A stretch of DNA of 52,801 nucleotides from Spirochaetia bacterium (GCA_021736475.1 JAIPFV010000007.1:1-52801); one strand, 5' to 3'. Shown: positions 1 through 9,380, numbered from the stretch's first letter. Notes: generated by a model from the letters alone, not told the origin. A program made the numbers and translations.

Positions 1-660
1 GGCCTGGTGATCATCGGTATAGACTTTGAGAACTGTTTGATGACGGCCTGCAAACAGATGGAGTACCTCCTCGGCGAGCCTGGCCATCGACTTTTCTATT
101 CCCTTTGGGTCGGGGCGGCAGACACGGTCGAGAAACTGCCGAAATCGTTTTTGAGCCGGGCTCATACGCCCCTTTCGGCGCAGGGTGGTAAAGTCCATTG
201 CATAGAAGTATTGGGTTTCCTTGCCGATTAGAATATTGAGGTGGTGGGGAAAATACCTGCTGTGCAGGTAGCCCTCAAAGCCATCTGCTACCAGGTCCTC
301 CTTGAGGTGCATGAACTGCCGGCTTAACGCATGAAAGCCAAGAGCCCAGTGAGCCATGCGAAAGAGCCGGTTCTCGGCTGAGCCGCGGGAGATTTCCAGA
401 TTACGGGACAAATCACGAATCCCGGCGGTGGACCTGAGCTGTCGAAAGATCTGCTCGTAGGAAATAACTCTTTTCGCGTAATAATTTAAACTGAAGGTCT
501 GATCGCTGAAGGTCCGTTTGCAGGACAAGCATTGGTAGCGTTGAACCCTCCCAAAAGCCTCTGTACAATGGTGTCCATAGCACCTATACCAATATGACCG
601 GTGCTTTCCTTCGAAGTGCTGGGAGCACTCCTTATAGGGACAAAATGGTGGTGTGATCAT
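1..660 (-). CDS. Transposase, DDE type with N-terminal zinc ribbon (C-terminal part beyond the window)
   Basis: The minus-strand frame is open from an ATG at 658-660 to the left edge, 220 codons, so the C-terminus is missing. A GAGGAGG ribosome binding site lies about 8 nt upstream. The N-terminus is cysteine-rich: FCPYKECSQHF, then RYQCLSCKRTFSD, the zinc-ribbon pattern of IS1/IS1595-like transposases. A helix-turn-helix-like stretch follows (DLSRNLEISRGSAENRLFR). Further on, VADGFEGYL and KVYTDDHQA look like the first two acidic positions of a DDE/RNase-H catalytic core; the third would be outside. The protein is expected to cut and join DNA at the ends of its own element. Terminal inverted repeats could not be tested because only one end is visible. 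The transposase class is fairly sure, the exact IS family is not. Confidence 0.75.
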   Translation of the reverse strand, partial: MITPPFCPYKECSQHFEGKHRSYWYRCYGHHCTEAFGRVQRYQCLSCKRTFSDQTFSLNYYAKRVISYEQIFRQLRSTAGIRDLSRNLEISRGSAENRLFRMAHWALGFHALSRQFMHLKEDLVADGFEGYLHSRYFPHHLNILIGKETQYFYAMDFTTLRRKGRMSPAQKRFRQFLDRVCRPDPKGIEKSMARLAEEVLHLFAGRHQTVLKVYTDDHQA

Positions 661-766
661 TCTCTTATTCCTCCTCTTTGGTGGTCTTACCTATATAGAG
701 GGGTAAAAATGGGGCTGTGCTTCACTCAAATATGAAAATTTTCAATAAGCTTCGAGACAGTCTAAA

Positions 767-801
767 TTGACAACAATAGCAGAAAGTATTATCAGTACAC
801 T
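767..801 (+). promoter_or_regulatory. Sigma70-like promoter giving a leaderless mRNA for the TIGR03546 gene
   Basis: TTGACA (767-772), a 17-nt spacer, then TATCAG (790-795). The start codon follows only 6 nt later at 802, so transcription would begin at or next to the A of ATG. There is no Shine-Dalgarno sequence. The rest of the 661-766 gap shows only the transposase ribosome binding site. Confidence 0.55.
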
Positions 802-1341
802 ATGATAACTTTAGTTGCGCGCTTTATCGCTGCGCTGAATGCGAATAGCCGTCCCGGAGAGGTTGCCGCTGGTTTTGCTTGCGGTATTCTTTTAGCCCTT
901 ATTCCATTTGGAAATCTATTATGGTTTATGCTTTTTGCAGGCTTCTTTTTACTGAAGCTTAATGCAGGAACGCTACTGTTTACTGCTGTATTGTTCAAAC
1001 TATTTATTGGCGTCTTAGATCCGCTCGTTGATTCGTTCGGTCTCAGCATCCTGACACAGCCATCTCTGACCCCCTACTTCACCACAGCTATGAATACTCC
1101 CGTTCTTCCACTTATGGAATTTAACAATTCTTTAGTAACTGGAGGATTGGCATTGGGACTGTTATTGTGGCTGCCACTTTTTCATGGGGGGCGAGTGGCG
1201 GTAAAATTCTATCGCAAAGGCATTCGTGATAAACTGGCTTCCAGCAAAATAGTAAAAACCTTTGAAAAAGTTCCCTGGATAAGAAAGCTAACAACGGCGA
1301 TACGAAAAAGCACGGCTATCTATCAGGGGTGGAGTTTATGA
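802..1341 (+). CDS. TIGR03546 family membrane protein
   Basis: A 179-residue protein that matches in style the TIGR03546 family (related to DUF2062), small membrane proteins usually encoded next to a TIGR03545 gene. The N-terminus carries the conserved-looking NANSRPGEVAAGFACGILLALIPFGN stretch in pieces, followed by a second hydrophobic segment (about 40-75) and a third near 110-130. The C-terminal 50 residues are basic and probably cytoplasmic. The ATG at 802 has no Shine-Dalgarno sequence but is placed right behind a -10 box. The gene ends in an ATGA overlap with the next gene, so the two are translationally coupled. The molecular function of the family is unknown; an envelope role is inferred from the partner. 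Confidence 0.7.
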   Translation: MITLVARFIAALNANSRPGEVAAGFACGILLALIPFGNLLWFMLFAGFFLLKLNAGTLLFTAVLFKLFIGVLDPLVDSFGLSILTQPSLTPYFTTAMNTPVLPLMEFNNSLVTGGLALGLLLWLPLFHGGRVAVKFYRKGIRDKLASSKIVKTFEKVPWIRKLTTAIRKSTAIYQGWSL

Positions 1342-3479
1342 ACAGCAAAAAACGCATACCTAAGCCTTTTAGAAAGCCAATTTCGCCCAAAAAGTTTAAC
1401 CATCGAATAGTCCGACGTATCCATGTACAGAGCGAACTCGATTTTCTCAATTCAAAGCTCACCCAGGATGGTCAGGGTAACTATGTAATTGATACCGAGA
1501 AACTGGGAAAAGACGATTTGAAACGGCTGACACGCCTAAGCAAAGCCATTAAAAAGAATAAGGGACTATTAGTTGGCTGGAAAGCGGCCATTTTACTTGT
1601 AATTTTAGCCGGAACGCTCGGATTTAACTATCTTCTTAAAAACAGGTTAATTAAAACAGGCGTAGAAAGCTATTTACAGGGAATATTTCGGGCTCAGGTG
1701 GAGCTTGAATCACCTGATTTATCATTACTGGCGGGGACACTTTCCTTCGAACACCTAAGTATTGCCGATGCTGACCAACCAATGCAGAATCTGATCGAAA
1801 TTGGCCGGAGCACTTTATCAATCGATGTTGGTCGCCTGTTATCAAAGAAACTAATCATTAACGAAGCATCCTCGCGAGAAATACAGTTTGAAACTTCACG
1901 CAGCACCTCTGGTGAATTACCGGCATCGGAGCGTAGGGATACAGAAGAGGGGCAATCAAACACAGCCAAAGAAGAAAACCTCTCTGGAACAACCGACGGT
2001 GCCATAGCGCAAGCGGGAGCTCTCGGGTTAGAAATAGGCCGCGACAGCGCTGAAAATATTATCCGGTCATACCAAGACTCGCTTCAGAGTCCTGATTTGA
2101 TTGAAGAGGTCAATGCCCGCTATCGGGAGAGCCGCCAGAAGTGGGAAGAACGAATTGAAACTGTCCAGAGACAGGTTGATTCTGTTGAAACCCGTACAGA
2201 TCAGGTGCTTACAACCGATGTATCTTCTATTGACAGTATCGGAAAAGCCGAGGATTACCTTACAAAACTGAAAAATCTGAAGTCTATAGCAGAGTCAGCC
2301 GGCGAGACGGCTGAAGCAGCATACAGCGCCTATCAAGAAGATACCCGCTCCCTCAGAGAAAGCCGCAGTTCGATTGAGGAGGCACTTAAAAAGGACATAG
2401 ACTTTCTGGAATCAGCAGTAGGAAGCTTTGCTACAGATACCTTGCAGGTGGTAGCCGCCACGGCGCGACCCATTTTACGTACAAAGTTCAAAACACTCAT
2501 TGAATATAGCGAGCGGATAGGGCGAACATTTTCACAAATAAAATCAACCTCAAGCCAGAAGCAAAGTAAATTTGCCGATAGAGGTCGCAGAGGTACAACT
2601 GTACGGTTTCCAATGAAGAACTTCCCGGCTTTTCTGTTGAAAAACTTTGAACTCTCAAGCGGCACAACCGCCACCGGAGATGTACAGGCATTGAAGATTC
2701 ACGACCTTACTGGAGACCAGGACACCTTAGGAAGGCCTACATCTGTTGAGCTTAGCTCAGATACAGTCGGGGGCGGCATGAATACTCAACTTATCATCGA
2801 TGCCCGTGAGCAATCTGACTCACTGCTGACCGGAGATATAACTCTGAATAGGGTCCCTCTTTCTCTTTCAGAGGGATTAAGTACTTTGTCGATTAACTCA
2901 TTTGCAGCTGACAGCCACAACCGAATAGAAATTAATGTACAGCCGGATCTCTCGGGACAGGGAAAAGCTTTTATCGAGCTAAGTAAACTTGAGTTTACTT
3001 TTAGCGAAGATGCACATGTAATCGGCGAGGCTCTACGGAATATTCTTAGCGGCATAGAAACAACTACGTTCGAAGCTGCTTTTAATTTTTCCGACGGGCA
3101 GCTCAACAGCTTGCAGGTTACATCAGAGCTCGATCAGGTATTGTCTCAAAGGATCGCAAATTACGCGCAGGAGCAGGCTCGAGTAGCAGCGGCAAAAATG
3201 GAAACGGCTATGTATGACTATCTTGAAGAGGAGCTTGCAATTAACTCCATGCTTAGTGAAGAACTTAGCCAGGAAGGCCGCCGGATTGTTGAGGGAATCA
3301 AAACGGCTGAAAATTTAGAACAGCTAATCGAAACAGAGCAGGAACAGATAAAGAACCGTCAGGCCAAAATTAAGCAACGTCTTAGAGATGAAGTCGACAC
3401 GCAAGCCGATACATTAAAAGATGAGGCCGGAGAAGCAGTTAAAGAACTGGGGGAAAACCTAAATTTCCCCAGCTTCTAG
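1338..3479 (+). CDS. TIGR03545 family protein (AsmA-like envelope protein)
   Basis: A 713-residue protein of the TIGR03545 type, the regular partner of TIGR03546. A basic cytoplasmic N-terminus of about 80 residues precedes one transmembrane helix (about residues 80-98, WKAAILLVILAGTLGFNYLL). The outside part starts with an AsmA-like beta-rich segment (FRAQVELESPDLSLLAGTL). It continues through a long coiled-coil (about 240-390), a second beta-rich region, and a C-terminal coiled-coil rich in Glu, Gln and Lys. An ATG at 1338 is preferred over an in-frame GTG at 1329 because it has GGGGTGGAG at good spacing and overlaps the upstream stop as ATGA. AsmA-like proteins act in envelope lipid or membrane organisation; that role here is inference. 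Confidence 0.7.
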   Translation: MNSKKRIPKPFRKPISPKKFNHRIVRRIHVQSELDFLNSKLTQDGQGNYVIDTEKLGKDDLKRLTRLSKAIKKNKGLLVGWKAAILLVILAGTLGFNYLLKNRLIKTGVESYLQGIFRAQVELESPDLSLLAGTLSFEHLSIADADQPMQNLIEIGRSTLSIDVGRLLSKKLIINEASSREIQFETSRSTSGELPASERRDTEEGQSNTAKEENLSGTTDGAIAQAGALGLEIGRDSAENIIRSYQDSLQSPDLIEEVNARYRESRQKWEERIETVQRQVDSVETRTDQVLTTDVSSIDSIGKAEDYLTKLKNLKSIAESAGETAEAAYSAYQEDTRSLRESRSSIEEALKKDIDFLESAVGSFATDTLQVVAATARPILRTKFKTLIEYSERIGRTFSQIKSTSSQKQSKFADRGRRGTTVRFPMKNFPAFLLKNFELSSGTTATGDVQALKIHDLTGDQDTLGRPTSVELSSDTVGGGMNTQLIIDAREQSDSLLTGDITLNRVPLSLSEGLSTLSINSFAADSHNRIEINVQPDLSGQGKAFIELSKLEFTFSEDAHVIGEALRNILSGIETTTFEAAFNFSDGQLNSLQVTSELDQVLSQRIANYAQEQARVAAAKMETAMYDYLEEELAINSMLSEELSQEGRRIVEGIKTAENLEQLIETEQEQIKNRQAKIKQRLRDEVDTQADTLKDEAGEAVKELGENLNFPSF

Positions 3480-3518
3480 GTGAGGGCCACTTGCACATTG
3501 AACTAAAAAGGATTGAAC

Positions 3519-4430
3519 ATGGACTGGCAACAACTCATCCGCGTTATTACTCCAACCATGGATTCGAGCCTATCGGGACTCCCGTTTTATGCAGCGTTAC
3601 TGGCAGTCGGCCTGGGGATTGGGGTACTCACCGGTTTTTTTGGGGTAGGAGGTGGATTCTTAGTAGTTCCGATTCTAAATGTGCTATTGGGCATAAACTA
3701 TGAGATTGCCGTCGGCAGCAGCTTAAGTTTTATTATCGGAACCAGCTTTGCCGGCTTAGTGAAGCAGCGCAAGTTGGGGAATGTGCATTTTCGAGTTGCC
3801 GGATACATTATTATAGGTAGTGTTTTAGGGGCGGTCTTGGGCGATTCTCTGCAGATGTTCCTTTTGTATGGACTGGCCGGTGGAAACACTGAAATGTTTA
3901 CACTATTTATGCATTCCATCTTCATTGTAGTACTCATTGGCACTATTTTTGCCATGCGCACCCCTGGCGAGTCAGAAACCCCTCGGCTCCCCCTTTTAGC
4001 CAGAGTCGGCCCTGCCCCTAGATTTCAAATTGAAGAGTGGGGCTCACATGGGTTCAGTGTGCCCGGATCCTTCCTAGTCGGAGTCCTAATTGGCGTATTT
4101 ACCGGCCTACTGGGAATCGGAGGAGGTGTGATGTTGGTACCGGTTTTATTAGGCCTGTATGGACTCTCCCATCAAAAAGCCGCCGGTACCAGTTTAGCCA
4201 TTATCTTTGCAACTTCCGTGGCCGCTGTGATAAAAAAGAGTTTTTCAGATGTACCAAAGATTAGTCTGCCCTTAACCATAATTCTGCTTGTTGCCAGCCT
4301 ATTAGGTGTACAGGTGGGAATATTTCTCGTTCGACGCATCTCAGGGGCCGGTTTTCGCCGCTATTTTATCTATGTGCTGTTAGCCACCATAGCTATGATT
4401 GCCTTCGATTTAGTTGGCACGCTTTTATAG
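3519..4430 (+). CDS. TauE/SafE (TSUP) family membrane transporter
   Basis: A 303-residue, very hydrophobic protein with about eight membrane segments. It carries the internal duplication typical of the TauE/SafE family: GFFGVGGGFLVVP near residue 33 and LLGIGGGVMLVPVL near residue 200. Family members move sulfite, sulfoacetate or other small organosulfur or organic anions across the inner membrane; the substrate cannot be read from the sequence. The ATG at 3519 follows AAAAAGGA at good spacing and is preferred over a TTG 6 nt upstream. It lies 39 nt after the TIGR03545 gene and may be co-transcribed with it. Confidence 0.85.
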   Translation: MDWQQLIRVITPTMDSSLSGLPFYAALLAVGLGIGVLTGFFGVGGGFLVVPILNVLLGINYEIAVGSSLSFIIGTSFAGLVKQRKLGNVHFRVAGYIIIGSVLGAVLGDSLQMFLLYGLAGGNTEMFTLFMHSIFIVVLIGTIFAMRTPGESETPRLPLLARVGPAPRFQIEEWGSHGFSVPGSFLVGVLIGVFTGLLGIGGGVMLVPVLLGLYGLSHQKAAGTSLAIIFATSVAAVIKKSFSDVPKISLPLTIILLVASLLGVQVGIFLVRRISGAGFRRYFIYVLLATIAMIAFDLVGTLL

Positions 4431-4500
4431 CGGAGCAATCTATAAGTAGGCGTGCCGGCGTGATGATTTTTTGAAAAATAAGTATAAATATGTTCAATAC

Positions 4501-4531
4501 TCTTTCGAAAGATGATTTTGGTTATTATACT
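4501..4531 (+). promoter_or_regulatory. Perfect 12-bp palindrome and -10 box upstream of the MEDS-kinase operon
   Basis: TCTTTCGAAAGA (4501-4512) is a perfect palindrome. A TATACT -10-like box follows at 4526-4531, and the palindrome covers the expected -35 position (TTTCGA). The layout suggests an operator or activator site; no binding protein is known. The remaining gap 4431-4575 shows nothing else clear. Confidence 0.35.
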
Positions 4532-4575
4532 TTTAATAGGATTAATGTACCAATTTGGACATAACGGGGAAGGTA

Positions 4576-5226
4576 ATGTACATACAAACCTCTACACAAG
4601 AGAAACTAAACCTCGGAATCGGCAATTATCAGTGTAACTGGGGCATACATATTGCCGGACTTTACGAAACTGAAGCTGAGCGGGAGGAGATTGTTATGGG
4701 TTTTCTTCATCAAGGTGATATTGATGGCGATCTCCAACTCTACTCTCCGGTTGAGCACAGTATCGATGATTTTCAGCACAGCTATTCCGAAGTCTATCCG
4801 CAGTGCAGCGAACATCTATACAATGACCGGCATTTCCAAGTGAGCAGTCCAGCAAAGCTGTATTATCCAGACGGAACATTTTCTCCGTGGAAAATGGACG
4901 AGAACCTAGCCGCGTTCTACCGGGAAAGCCAAAAAGCAGGTCGCAGAAATGTACGTGCCACTGCAGACATGGTATGGGCGCTTGAGGCAATACCGGGAAC
5001 TGAGCACCTAATGGCGTACGAGTCAAGACTTAATTATTTTATTCCCGGCAAACCGTGGATCAGCCTTTGCCTCTACAACATGACTAAATTCGATGGGGCA
5101 ACTATCATGAATGTGCTTCGCACCCATCCCTTTACATTAAATAGCGGCGTACTTACGGAAAACCCCTACTATCAGGATCCCGATATCTGGCTTGCAGATA
5201 ACGCGCCTCAGTTCTTAAATTACTAA
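4576..5226 (+). CDS. MEDS-domain sensory protein
   Basis: A 216-residue soluble protein that looks like a stand-alone MEDS domain (methanogen/methylotroph DcmR sensory domain, PF14417). The N-terminal part NWGIHIAGLYETEAEREEIV and the following FLHQGDIDGDLQLY fit the family pattern, in which a short histidine/cysteine and acidic region is followed by a P-loop-like alpha/beta fold. MEDS domains usually sit on kinases or regulators and are thought to sense small organic ligands. The ATG at 4576 has GGGGAAGG just upstream; an in-frame TTG at 4555 is the alternative. The kinase gene begins 4 nt after the stop, so the two proteins probably work as a pair, with the sensor supplied in trans. The ligand is unknown. 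Confidence 0.65.
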   Translation: MYIQTSTQEKLNLGIGNYQCNWGIHIAGLYETEAEREEIVMGFLHQGDIDGDLQLYSPVEHSIDDFQHSYSEVYPQCSEHLYNDRHFQVSSPAKLYYPDGTFSPWKMDENLAAFYRESQKAGRRNVRATADMVWALEAIPGTEHLMAYESRLNYFIPGKPWISLCLYNMTKFDGATIMNVLRTHPFTLNSGVLTENPYYQDPDIWLADNAPQFLNY

Positions 5227-5230
5227 ACAT

Positions 5231-6643
5231 ATGCCCGACACACACATAGAACATGAGCTATTTTTACTAATGCTTCACTTATCACAACGTAGAAGTATTT
5301 TTGAAATTAAACGAACTTTTATCGAAGCACTACAATCTTTATGGCCGAAAGTACATTTTTGGGAAAGCCCAGAAAATAACAGTCCGATTAATGGCCAGCC
5401 TACTGAAGACGACTCGCAGAGAACCACAGCTACAATTGAAATTGCCACAACCCAGCACTTCTTCGGAAGCTTGAGCTACAGCTATGATAAGTCTGAGATC
5501 AGTTCAACTGACCATTCTCTTATACGAAACGCGGCACATATGACAGCAATTATTATGGCTAATCTGTATCAAAACCAGCAGAGGCAGCACGAACTTCAAG
5601 CCAAGGAACGGCAGCGTTACGAGAACTATTTTAAAAACGCCTTTGATAAAGTCCGTCTGTACGCCCTTACCTATAACCCCGAGGGAACAATTCTGTTTTG
5701 CAACCAATATTTTATAGAAAAAACCGGGTGGAGCCATGCAGAAATTATAGGAAGCAACTGGTTTGAATTAGGCGCATCAGAGGACCAAAAAGCTCACCTT
5801 GATATCGCTGCTTTCAAAACCGCAATTATAGACCACACATTGCCCTCACACTATGAAAATCTGATCTACACTAAGTCAGGCGAAAAGAGATATGTACTAT
5901 GGAACAATGTTCTGCTGTATGATGATCAGCAGCAGGTAACTTCAATTACCACTATCGGTGCAGACCTGACCGATCAAAAAATGGCCGAAAAACAACTCAG
6001 AGAAGAGCTGAACGAGAAGACAACCCTTATAAAAGAGATACATCACCGGGTGAAGAACAATTTAAATGTGGTTACCAGCCTGCTGAATCTGCAGAAAAAT
6101 GAGATCACCGATATAGAATCGGCTAAGACTGCTTTTGAGGAGAGTCAAAAACGGATAATTACCATGGCCCTTGTCCACGAAGACCTCTACCAGTCGGAAA
6201 ATCTTTCTGAAATTGATATATGCTCGTACGTTCATAGTCTCGTCTCAAGACAGCGTGAACTATTTTCTGCACAAGACAATGCAAATTTCAAGCTTGATAT
6301 TCAAAATCTTTCTTTAAATATAACCAAGGCAGTGCCCATCGGTTTAATTATTAACGAGTTGTTGTCAAATGCCTGCACCCACGCCTTTACCGAAAAGCAG
6401 GAAGCGATCATTTCCATTAGTCTCCGAAAGAAGGATGCGGGAATGTGTGCACTAAGGTTTCATGACAACGGATGCGGGCTGCCGGATAACTTCGATATCA
6501 GCAGCCAGAGTTCACTCGGCTTGAACCTGATCAATATCCTTACACAGCAGATTGACGGAGGCTTACGCTGTTTCAATGAAGAGGGTGCGACTTTTTATAT
6601 AGAGTTCCCAAACGCGGAAGAGTCCCCAAACGCCGGTACTTAA
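5231..6643 (+). CDS. PAS-domain histidine kinase, HisKA_2 type
   Basis: A 470-residue cytoplasmic sensor kinase without membrane segments. Residues 1-125 are unassigned and GAF-like in appearance. A PAS domain covers about 135-255 (ILFCNQYFIEKTGWSHAEIIG). The HisKA_2 phosphoacceptor motif EIHHRVKNNL is near residue 270. The ATPase domain includes NELLSNACTHAF (N box) and DNGCGLP (G1 box), ending with GLNLINILTQQIDGG. It has no receiver and no cognate regulator next to it, so its partner is elsewhere. It follows the MEDS gene by 4 nt and is very likely in the same operon. Its TAA overlaps the stop of the convergent acyltransferase gene in the shared sequence TTAA. Confidence 0.88.
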   Translation: MPDTHIEHELFLLMLHLSQRRSIFEIKRTFIEALQSLWPKVHFWESPENNSPINGQPTEDDSQRTTATIEIATTQHFFGSLSYSYDKSEISSTDHSLIRNAAHMTAIIMANLYQNQQRQHELQAKERQRYENYFKNAFDKVRLYALTYNPEGTILFCNQYFIEKTGWSHAEIIGSNWFELGASEDQKAHLDIAAFKTAIIDHTLPSHYENLIYTKSGEKRYVLWNNVLLYDDQQQVTSITTIGADLTDQKMAEKQLREELNEKTTLIKEIHHRVKNNLNVVTSLLNLQKNEITDIESAKTAFEESQKRIITMALVHEDLYQSENLSEIDICSYVHSLVSRQRELFSAQDNANFKLDIQNLSLNITKAVPIGLIINELLSNACTHAFTEKQEAIISISLRKKDAGMCALRFHDNGCGLPDNFDISSQSSLGLNLINILTQQIDGGLRCFNEEGATFYIEFPNAEESPNAGT

Positions 6644-7911
6644 TTTACATGAGCCCTGCCGTCGATTTCTATATTTTGGGCTTTCTGGTGCAGCAGACTA
6701 ATTGCCTGATACCACATGTACGCAGACGCCCGCAGATTAAGAAAATCTAAACGGTAGAGGGAGTTTTTGTGATAAAACTCCAGCTTTTCTTTATTTTGCA
6801 CGTTCTCCCCAAAGATCTCTTCAATTGGAAAGAATTTAGTTCTGCCGACTGTGGTGTGAAACTCTATACGATCGGGGTAAAAATAGGCTCGCCCGGTATT
6901 CAGCCGCTTCAGCGGCTGTGACCGATAGCCTCGCCACAGAATAGCTGGCCCCTCTTCAAACAAGGGGCTGGCAGTGCTCATATCCCGGCTTAGATACTCG
7001 ATAAAATACTTAATTTGCCAATCATTCCATTCGGAAATTGATGTAAAGACCAGCGGACCGTTGACAGACTGTAGTACACCATATTCATCATAACGAAAGC
7101 TGTAGCCGCATTCCCGGCAGCCGGCTGTATCACCTTGAGAATAGAACGATGCAATTGCTTTACAGTGCGGGCACACAAACAGCGCCCGTTCGATATACTC
7201 CGCCTGGTGTTTTCCAACAAAACATATACGCTGCGTTCGGTTCCACTCCAGTTCATTATGTTCAGTACGCTCTTCCAAGAGACGCCGGCAGGTATCCCCG
7301 TCAATTTCCCTCAACTCTTCAGAAGTAAAAACTGTCTTGTACTCAAGGAATACTTTTCCGCGACGGAGGCCCCGTGCCCATCGAGGCTTAGATAGGTACC
7401 CGCCCCTAATTACGACACCGATCACCGGCAATTTTAATTTATGAATCAGTCTTGAAACCGTGGGCACATGGCGCAGGGAACGTCCATCCCAGGTACTGTT
7501 CCCTTCTGGGAAAACACCTATCACACCACCACGCTTCACAATCCGAATTATCTGTGCCACCGTTGTGGTATCGGTTATGAACTTGCTTGTAGGTATTGAC
7601 CCTAATAATTTCATGAGAATTTGAAAAAGCCTAGTGCGAAACACGCTATCGGAGGCGATAAACTGAATATCTTGCTGTAGAAAAGAGCCCAGAAAAAAAG
7701 GGTCCCAATAGTTCACATGATTGCCCACAACGATGTAAGGGGGTTTGATATCCTTCAGCCCAACTTTATCTTCAATTTCCAGGTTGTACCGGTGCTTTAG
7801 AATGATGTGAATGATAGGACGGATAAACTTCACAAACAAAGGGTTTGGTGTAATAGTCCGTTTTGCAGTCCGCTTTTTACGTGTAGTTTTATGGGTGGTA
7901 GATCTTCGCAT
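6640..7911 (-). CDS. PlsC-type acyltransferase with a C-terminal zinc ribbon
   Basis: A 423-residue protein with a lysophospholipid acyltransferase domain. The catalytic HX4D motif is NHVNYWDPFF near residue 62, and the substrate motif FPEGNSTWDG is near residue 137. After the acyltransferase domain comes a four-cysteine zinc ribbon (CPHCK, then GCRECGY, about residues 245-270). The C-terminal region of about 150 residues is not recognised. The family transfers an acyl chain to glycerophospholipid precursors at the membrane; the exact substrate is unknown. The gene starts inside the stop of the symporter gene as TAATG, so the two are translationally coupled. Confidence 0.8.
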   Translation of the reverse strand: MRRSTTHKTTRKKRTAKRTITPNPLFVKFIRPIIHIILKHRYNLEIEDKVGLKDIKPPYIVVGNHVNYWDPFFLGSFLQQDIQFIASDSVFRTRLFQILMKLLGSIPTSKFITDTTTVAQIIRIVKRGGVIGVFPEGNSTWDGRSLRHVPTVSRLIHKLKLPVIGVVIRGGYLSKPRWARGLRRGKVFLEYKTVFTSEELREIDGDTCRRLLEERTEHNELEWNRTQRICFVGKHQAEYIERALFVCPHCKAIASFYSQGDTAGCRECGYSFRYDEYGVLQSVNGPLVFTSISEWNDWQIKYFIEYLSRDMSTASPLFEEGPAILWRGYRSQPLKRLNTGRAYFYPDRIEFHTTVGRTKFFPIEEIFGENVQNKEKLEFYHKNSLYRLDFLNLRASAYMWYQAISLLHQKAQNIEIDGRAHVN

Positions 7912-9365
7912 TAGCCTGCCTTTACGTTCTTGCGGTTGTCTGCATCCTTATGATGGGGATACCAGATGTGATTGGCTTTATGAACAGCCCGTCTTTTTGA
8001 AATTAGTAGGAAAGCGACCACAACAAACAACAGATAAGCAGCGCTCACAGCAACTGCAAGCCAAAACAGCAGAGGATTATTATTTGTTACGCTATACGCC
8101 GGCAGATTGATACTGAGTATAAACGGTATTGCCAGAAGAAAAGTAATTCCTGTAGAAAACATATAATCCGAAGCGGCGGGAGTCTCAAAGTTCGGATCTA
8201 CAACCCTCAGAAGTGCCAGCCCTGTTGGCAGGGTTCCAGTTGATACCCCGTACACCAACAGCATTCGATAAAACTGATGATCCGTATAAATGCGAGAACA
8301 AAACCACGGAACAATTAATAAGGCTAAAGAACCTGCTATAGCACTGAGTATGAGTATTTGAATAAGGTACTGTCCAACTATTACCAGGGATATTCCTCCG
8401 ACTGCGGCTGCGACCATAACATCGACCGATAATCCTGAAAACCTGCTAAGCGTGTGATTGTCAAAGGTATAATCTACATCGAGTTTGCTTGCCACAAGGC
8501 GAACCAGCATAGCCACCACGGCGGAGAAGACAAAATTGATGCCCCACAAGTTTACTGCTAATTCGTAGCCTAAAGGACCGATCAATCCGAGCAGAGCAGT
8601 GAGCCCTTTTAGTAGTAAATAGCTGAGAAGATAGGTGAAGAATATCAGACCCAAATGAAAGGTCATCGAGTCAATTGCTTCGGTTTCGGTGCTGAGCCGG
8701 CTTCCTACAGGCTTCTCTTCATGCTTCTGATATAAACCTGTGCGTACCCCCCGGCTGCGAAGAATTTCAATCTGATCACGCTTCACCCAACCGCGACGAA
8801 TGCCGTAGTTTATCAGAAATACGCCCCCAAAACAGGCCCATAAAAATCCTACAGCCGCAAAGGTAAGGCCAACCGTTCCGGCACCGGCAAAGCCCATGGG
8901 CTCCCAGCCGTTCCCAATTGCGAAGGCCTGCCCCGGTCCCAAAACAAAACCGAGGGGCAACAGAAAGCCAAAGGAGGGAAAAAGGTTAGGAAAGAGGGTT
9001 GACATAAACAAAAAGGTTATCAGCAGACCCAGCAGCGCCTGCAGTGCATATTGGGAAAGTACCGCCACCGAGGTAGCGAAAATTGCAGAATTGCCCTGGG
9101 CTTCTTTTGGAGGTGGTTTTCGCAGAGTCATGGCAATAAAGGAAACATTCAAAAGATGGTAGACCATCTCTCCAAAGCGAACCGTTGTCAACTCTAGTGC
9201 GGGAAACACAAAGTTGTACATAATAAGCAGAATAAAACCTGCTGTCAGGGCGTTGGGAATTAAATACTTTTGAAAGAAAGACACCCTAGACCGAATGAAG
9301 GTCGATAGCAACAATGCAATGGAGATAATACCAAAATCAAGAATCAAGCCCCAAGAAAAGTCCAT
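7911..9365 (-). CDS. GltS-like sodium/glutamate symporter family protein
   Basis: A 484-residue integral membrane protein with about ten to twelve hydrophobic segments. The motif GFVLGPGQAFAIG around residue 145 resembles the first glycine-rich re-entrant region of the GltS (ESS) family, and a second glycine-rich region occurs in the C-terminal half (GVSTGTLPTGLALL). GltS proteins take up glutamate with sodium. The ATG at 9363-9365 has GGAGG five nt upstream; an in-frame GTG at 9377 is less likely. A coupled acyltransferase downstream is unusual for a glutamate carrier, so the substrate may differ from glutamate. Confidence 0.7.
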   Translation of the reverse strand: MDFSWGLILDFGIISIALLLSTFIRSRVSFFQKYLIPNALTAGFILLIMYNFVFPALELTTVRFGEMVYHLLNVSFIAMTLRKPPPKEAQGNSAIFATSVAVLSQYALQALLGLLITFLFMSTLFPNLFPSFGFLLPLGFVLGPGQAFAIGNGWEPMGFAGAGTVGLTFAAVGFLWACFGGVFLINYGIRRGWVKRDQIEILRSRGVRTGLYQKHEEKPVGSRLSTETEAIDSMTFHLGLIFFTYLLSYLLLKGLTALLGLIGPLGYELAVNLWGINFVFSAVVAMLVRLVASKLDVDYTFDNHTLSRFSGLSVDVMVAAAVGGISLVIVGQYLIQILILSAIAGSLALLIVPWFCSRIYTDHQFYRMLLVYGVSTGTLPTGLALLRVVDPNFETPAASDYMFSTGITFLLAIPFILSINLPAYSVTNNNPLLFWLAVAVSAAYLLFVVVAFLLISKRRAVHKANHIWYPHHKDADNRKNVKAG

Positions 9366-9380
9366 ACGCACCTCCACTCG

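Noticed and set aside
7-231. 74-residue plus-strand open frame at the left edge
   Set aside because: It lies antisense to the transposase, which has zinc-ribbon and catalytic motifs and a good ribosome binding site.
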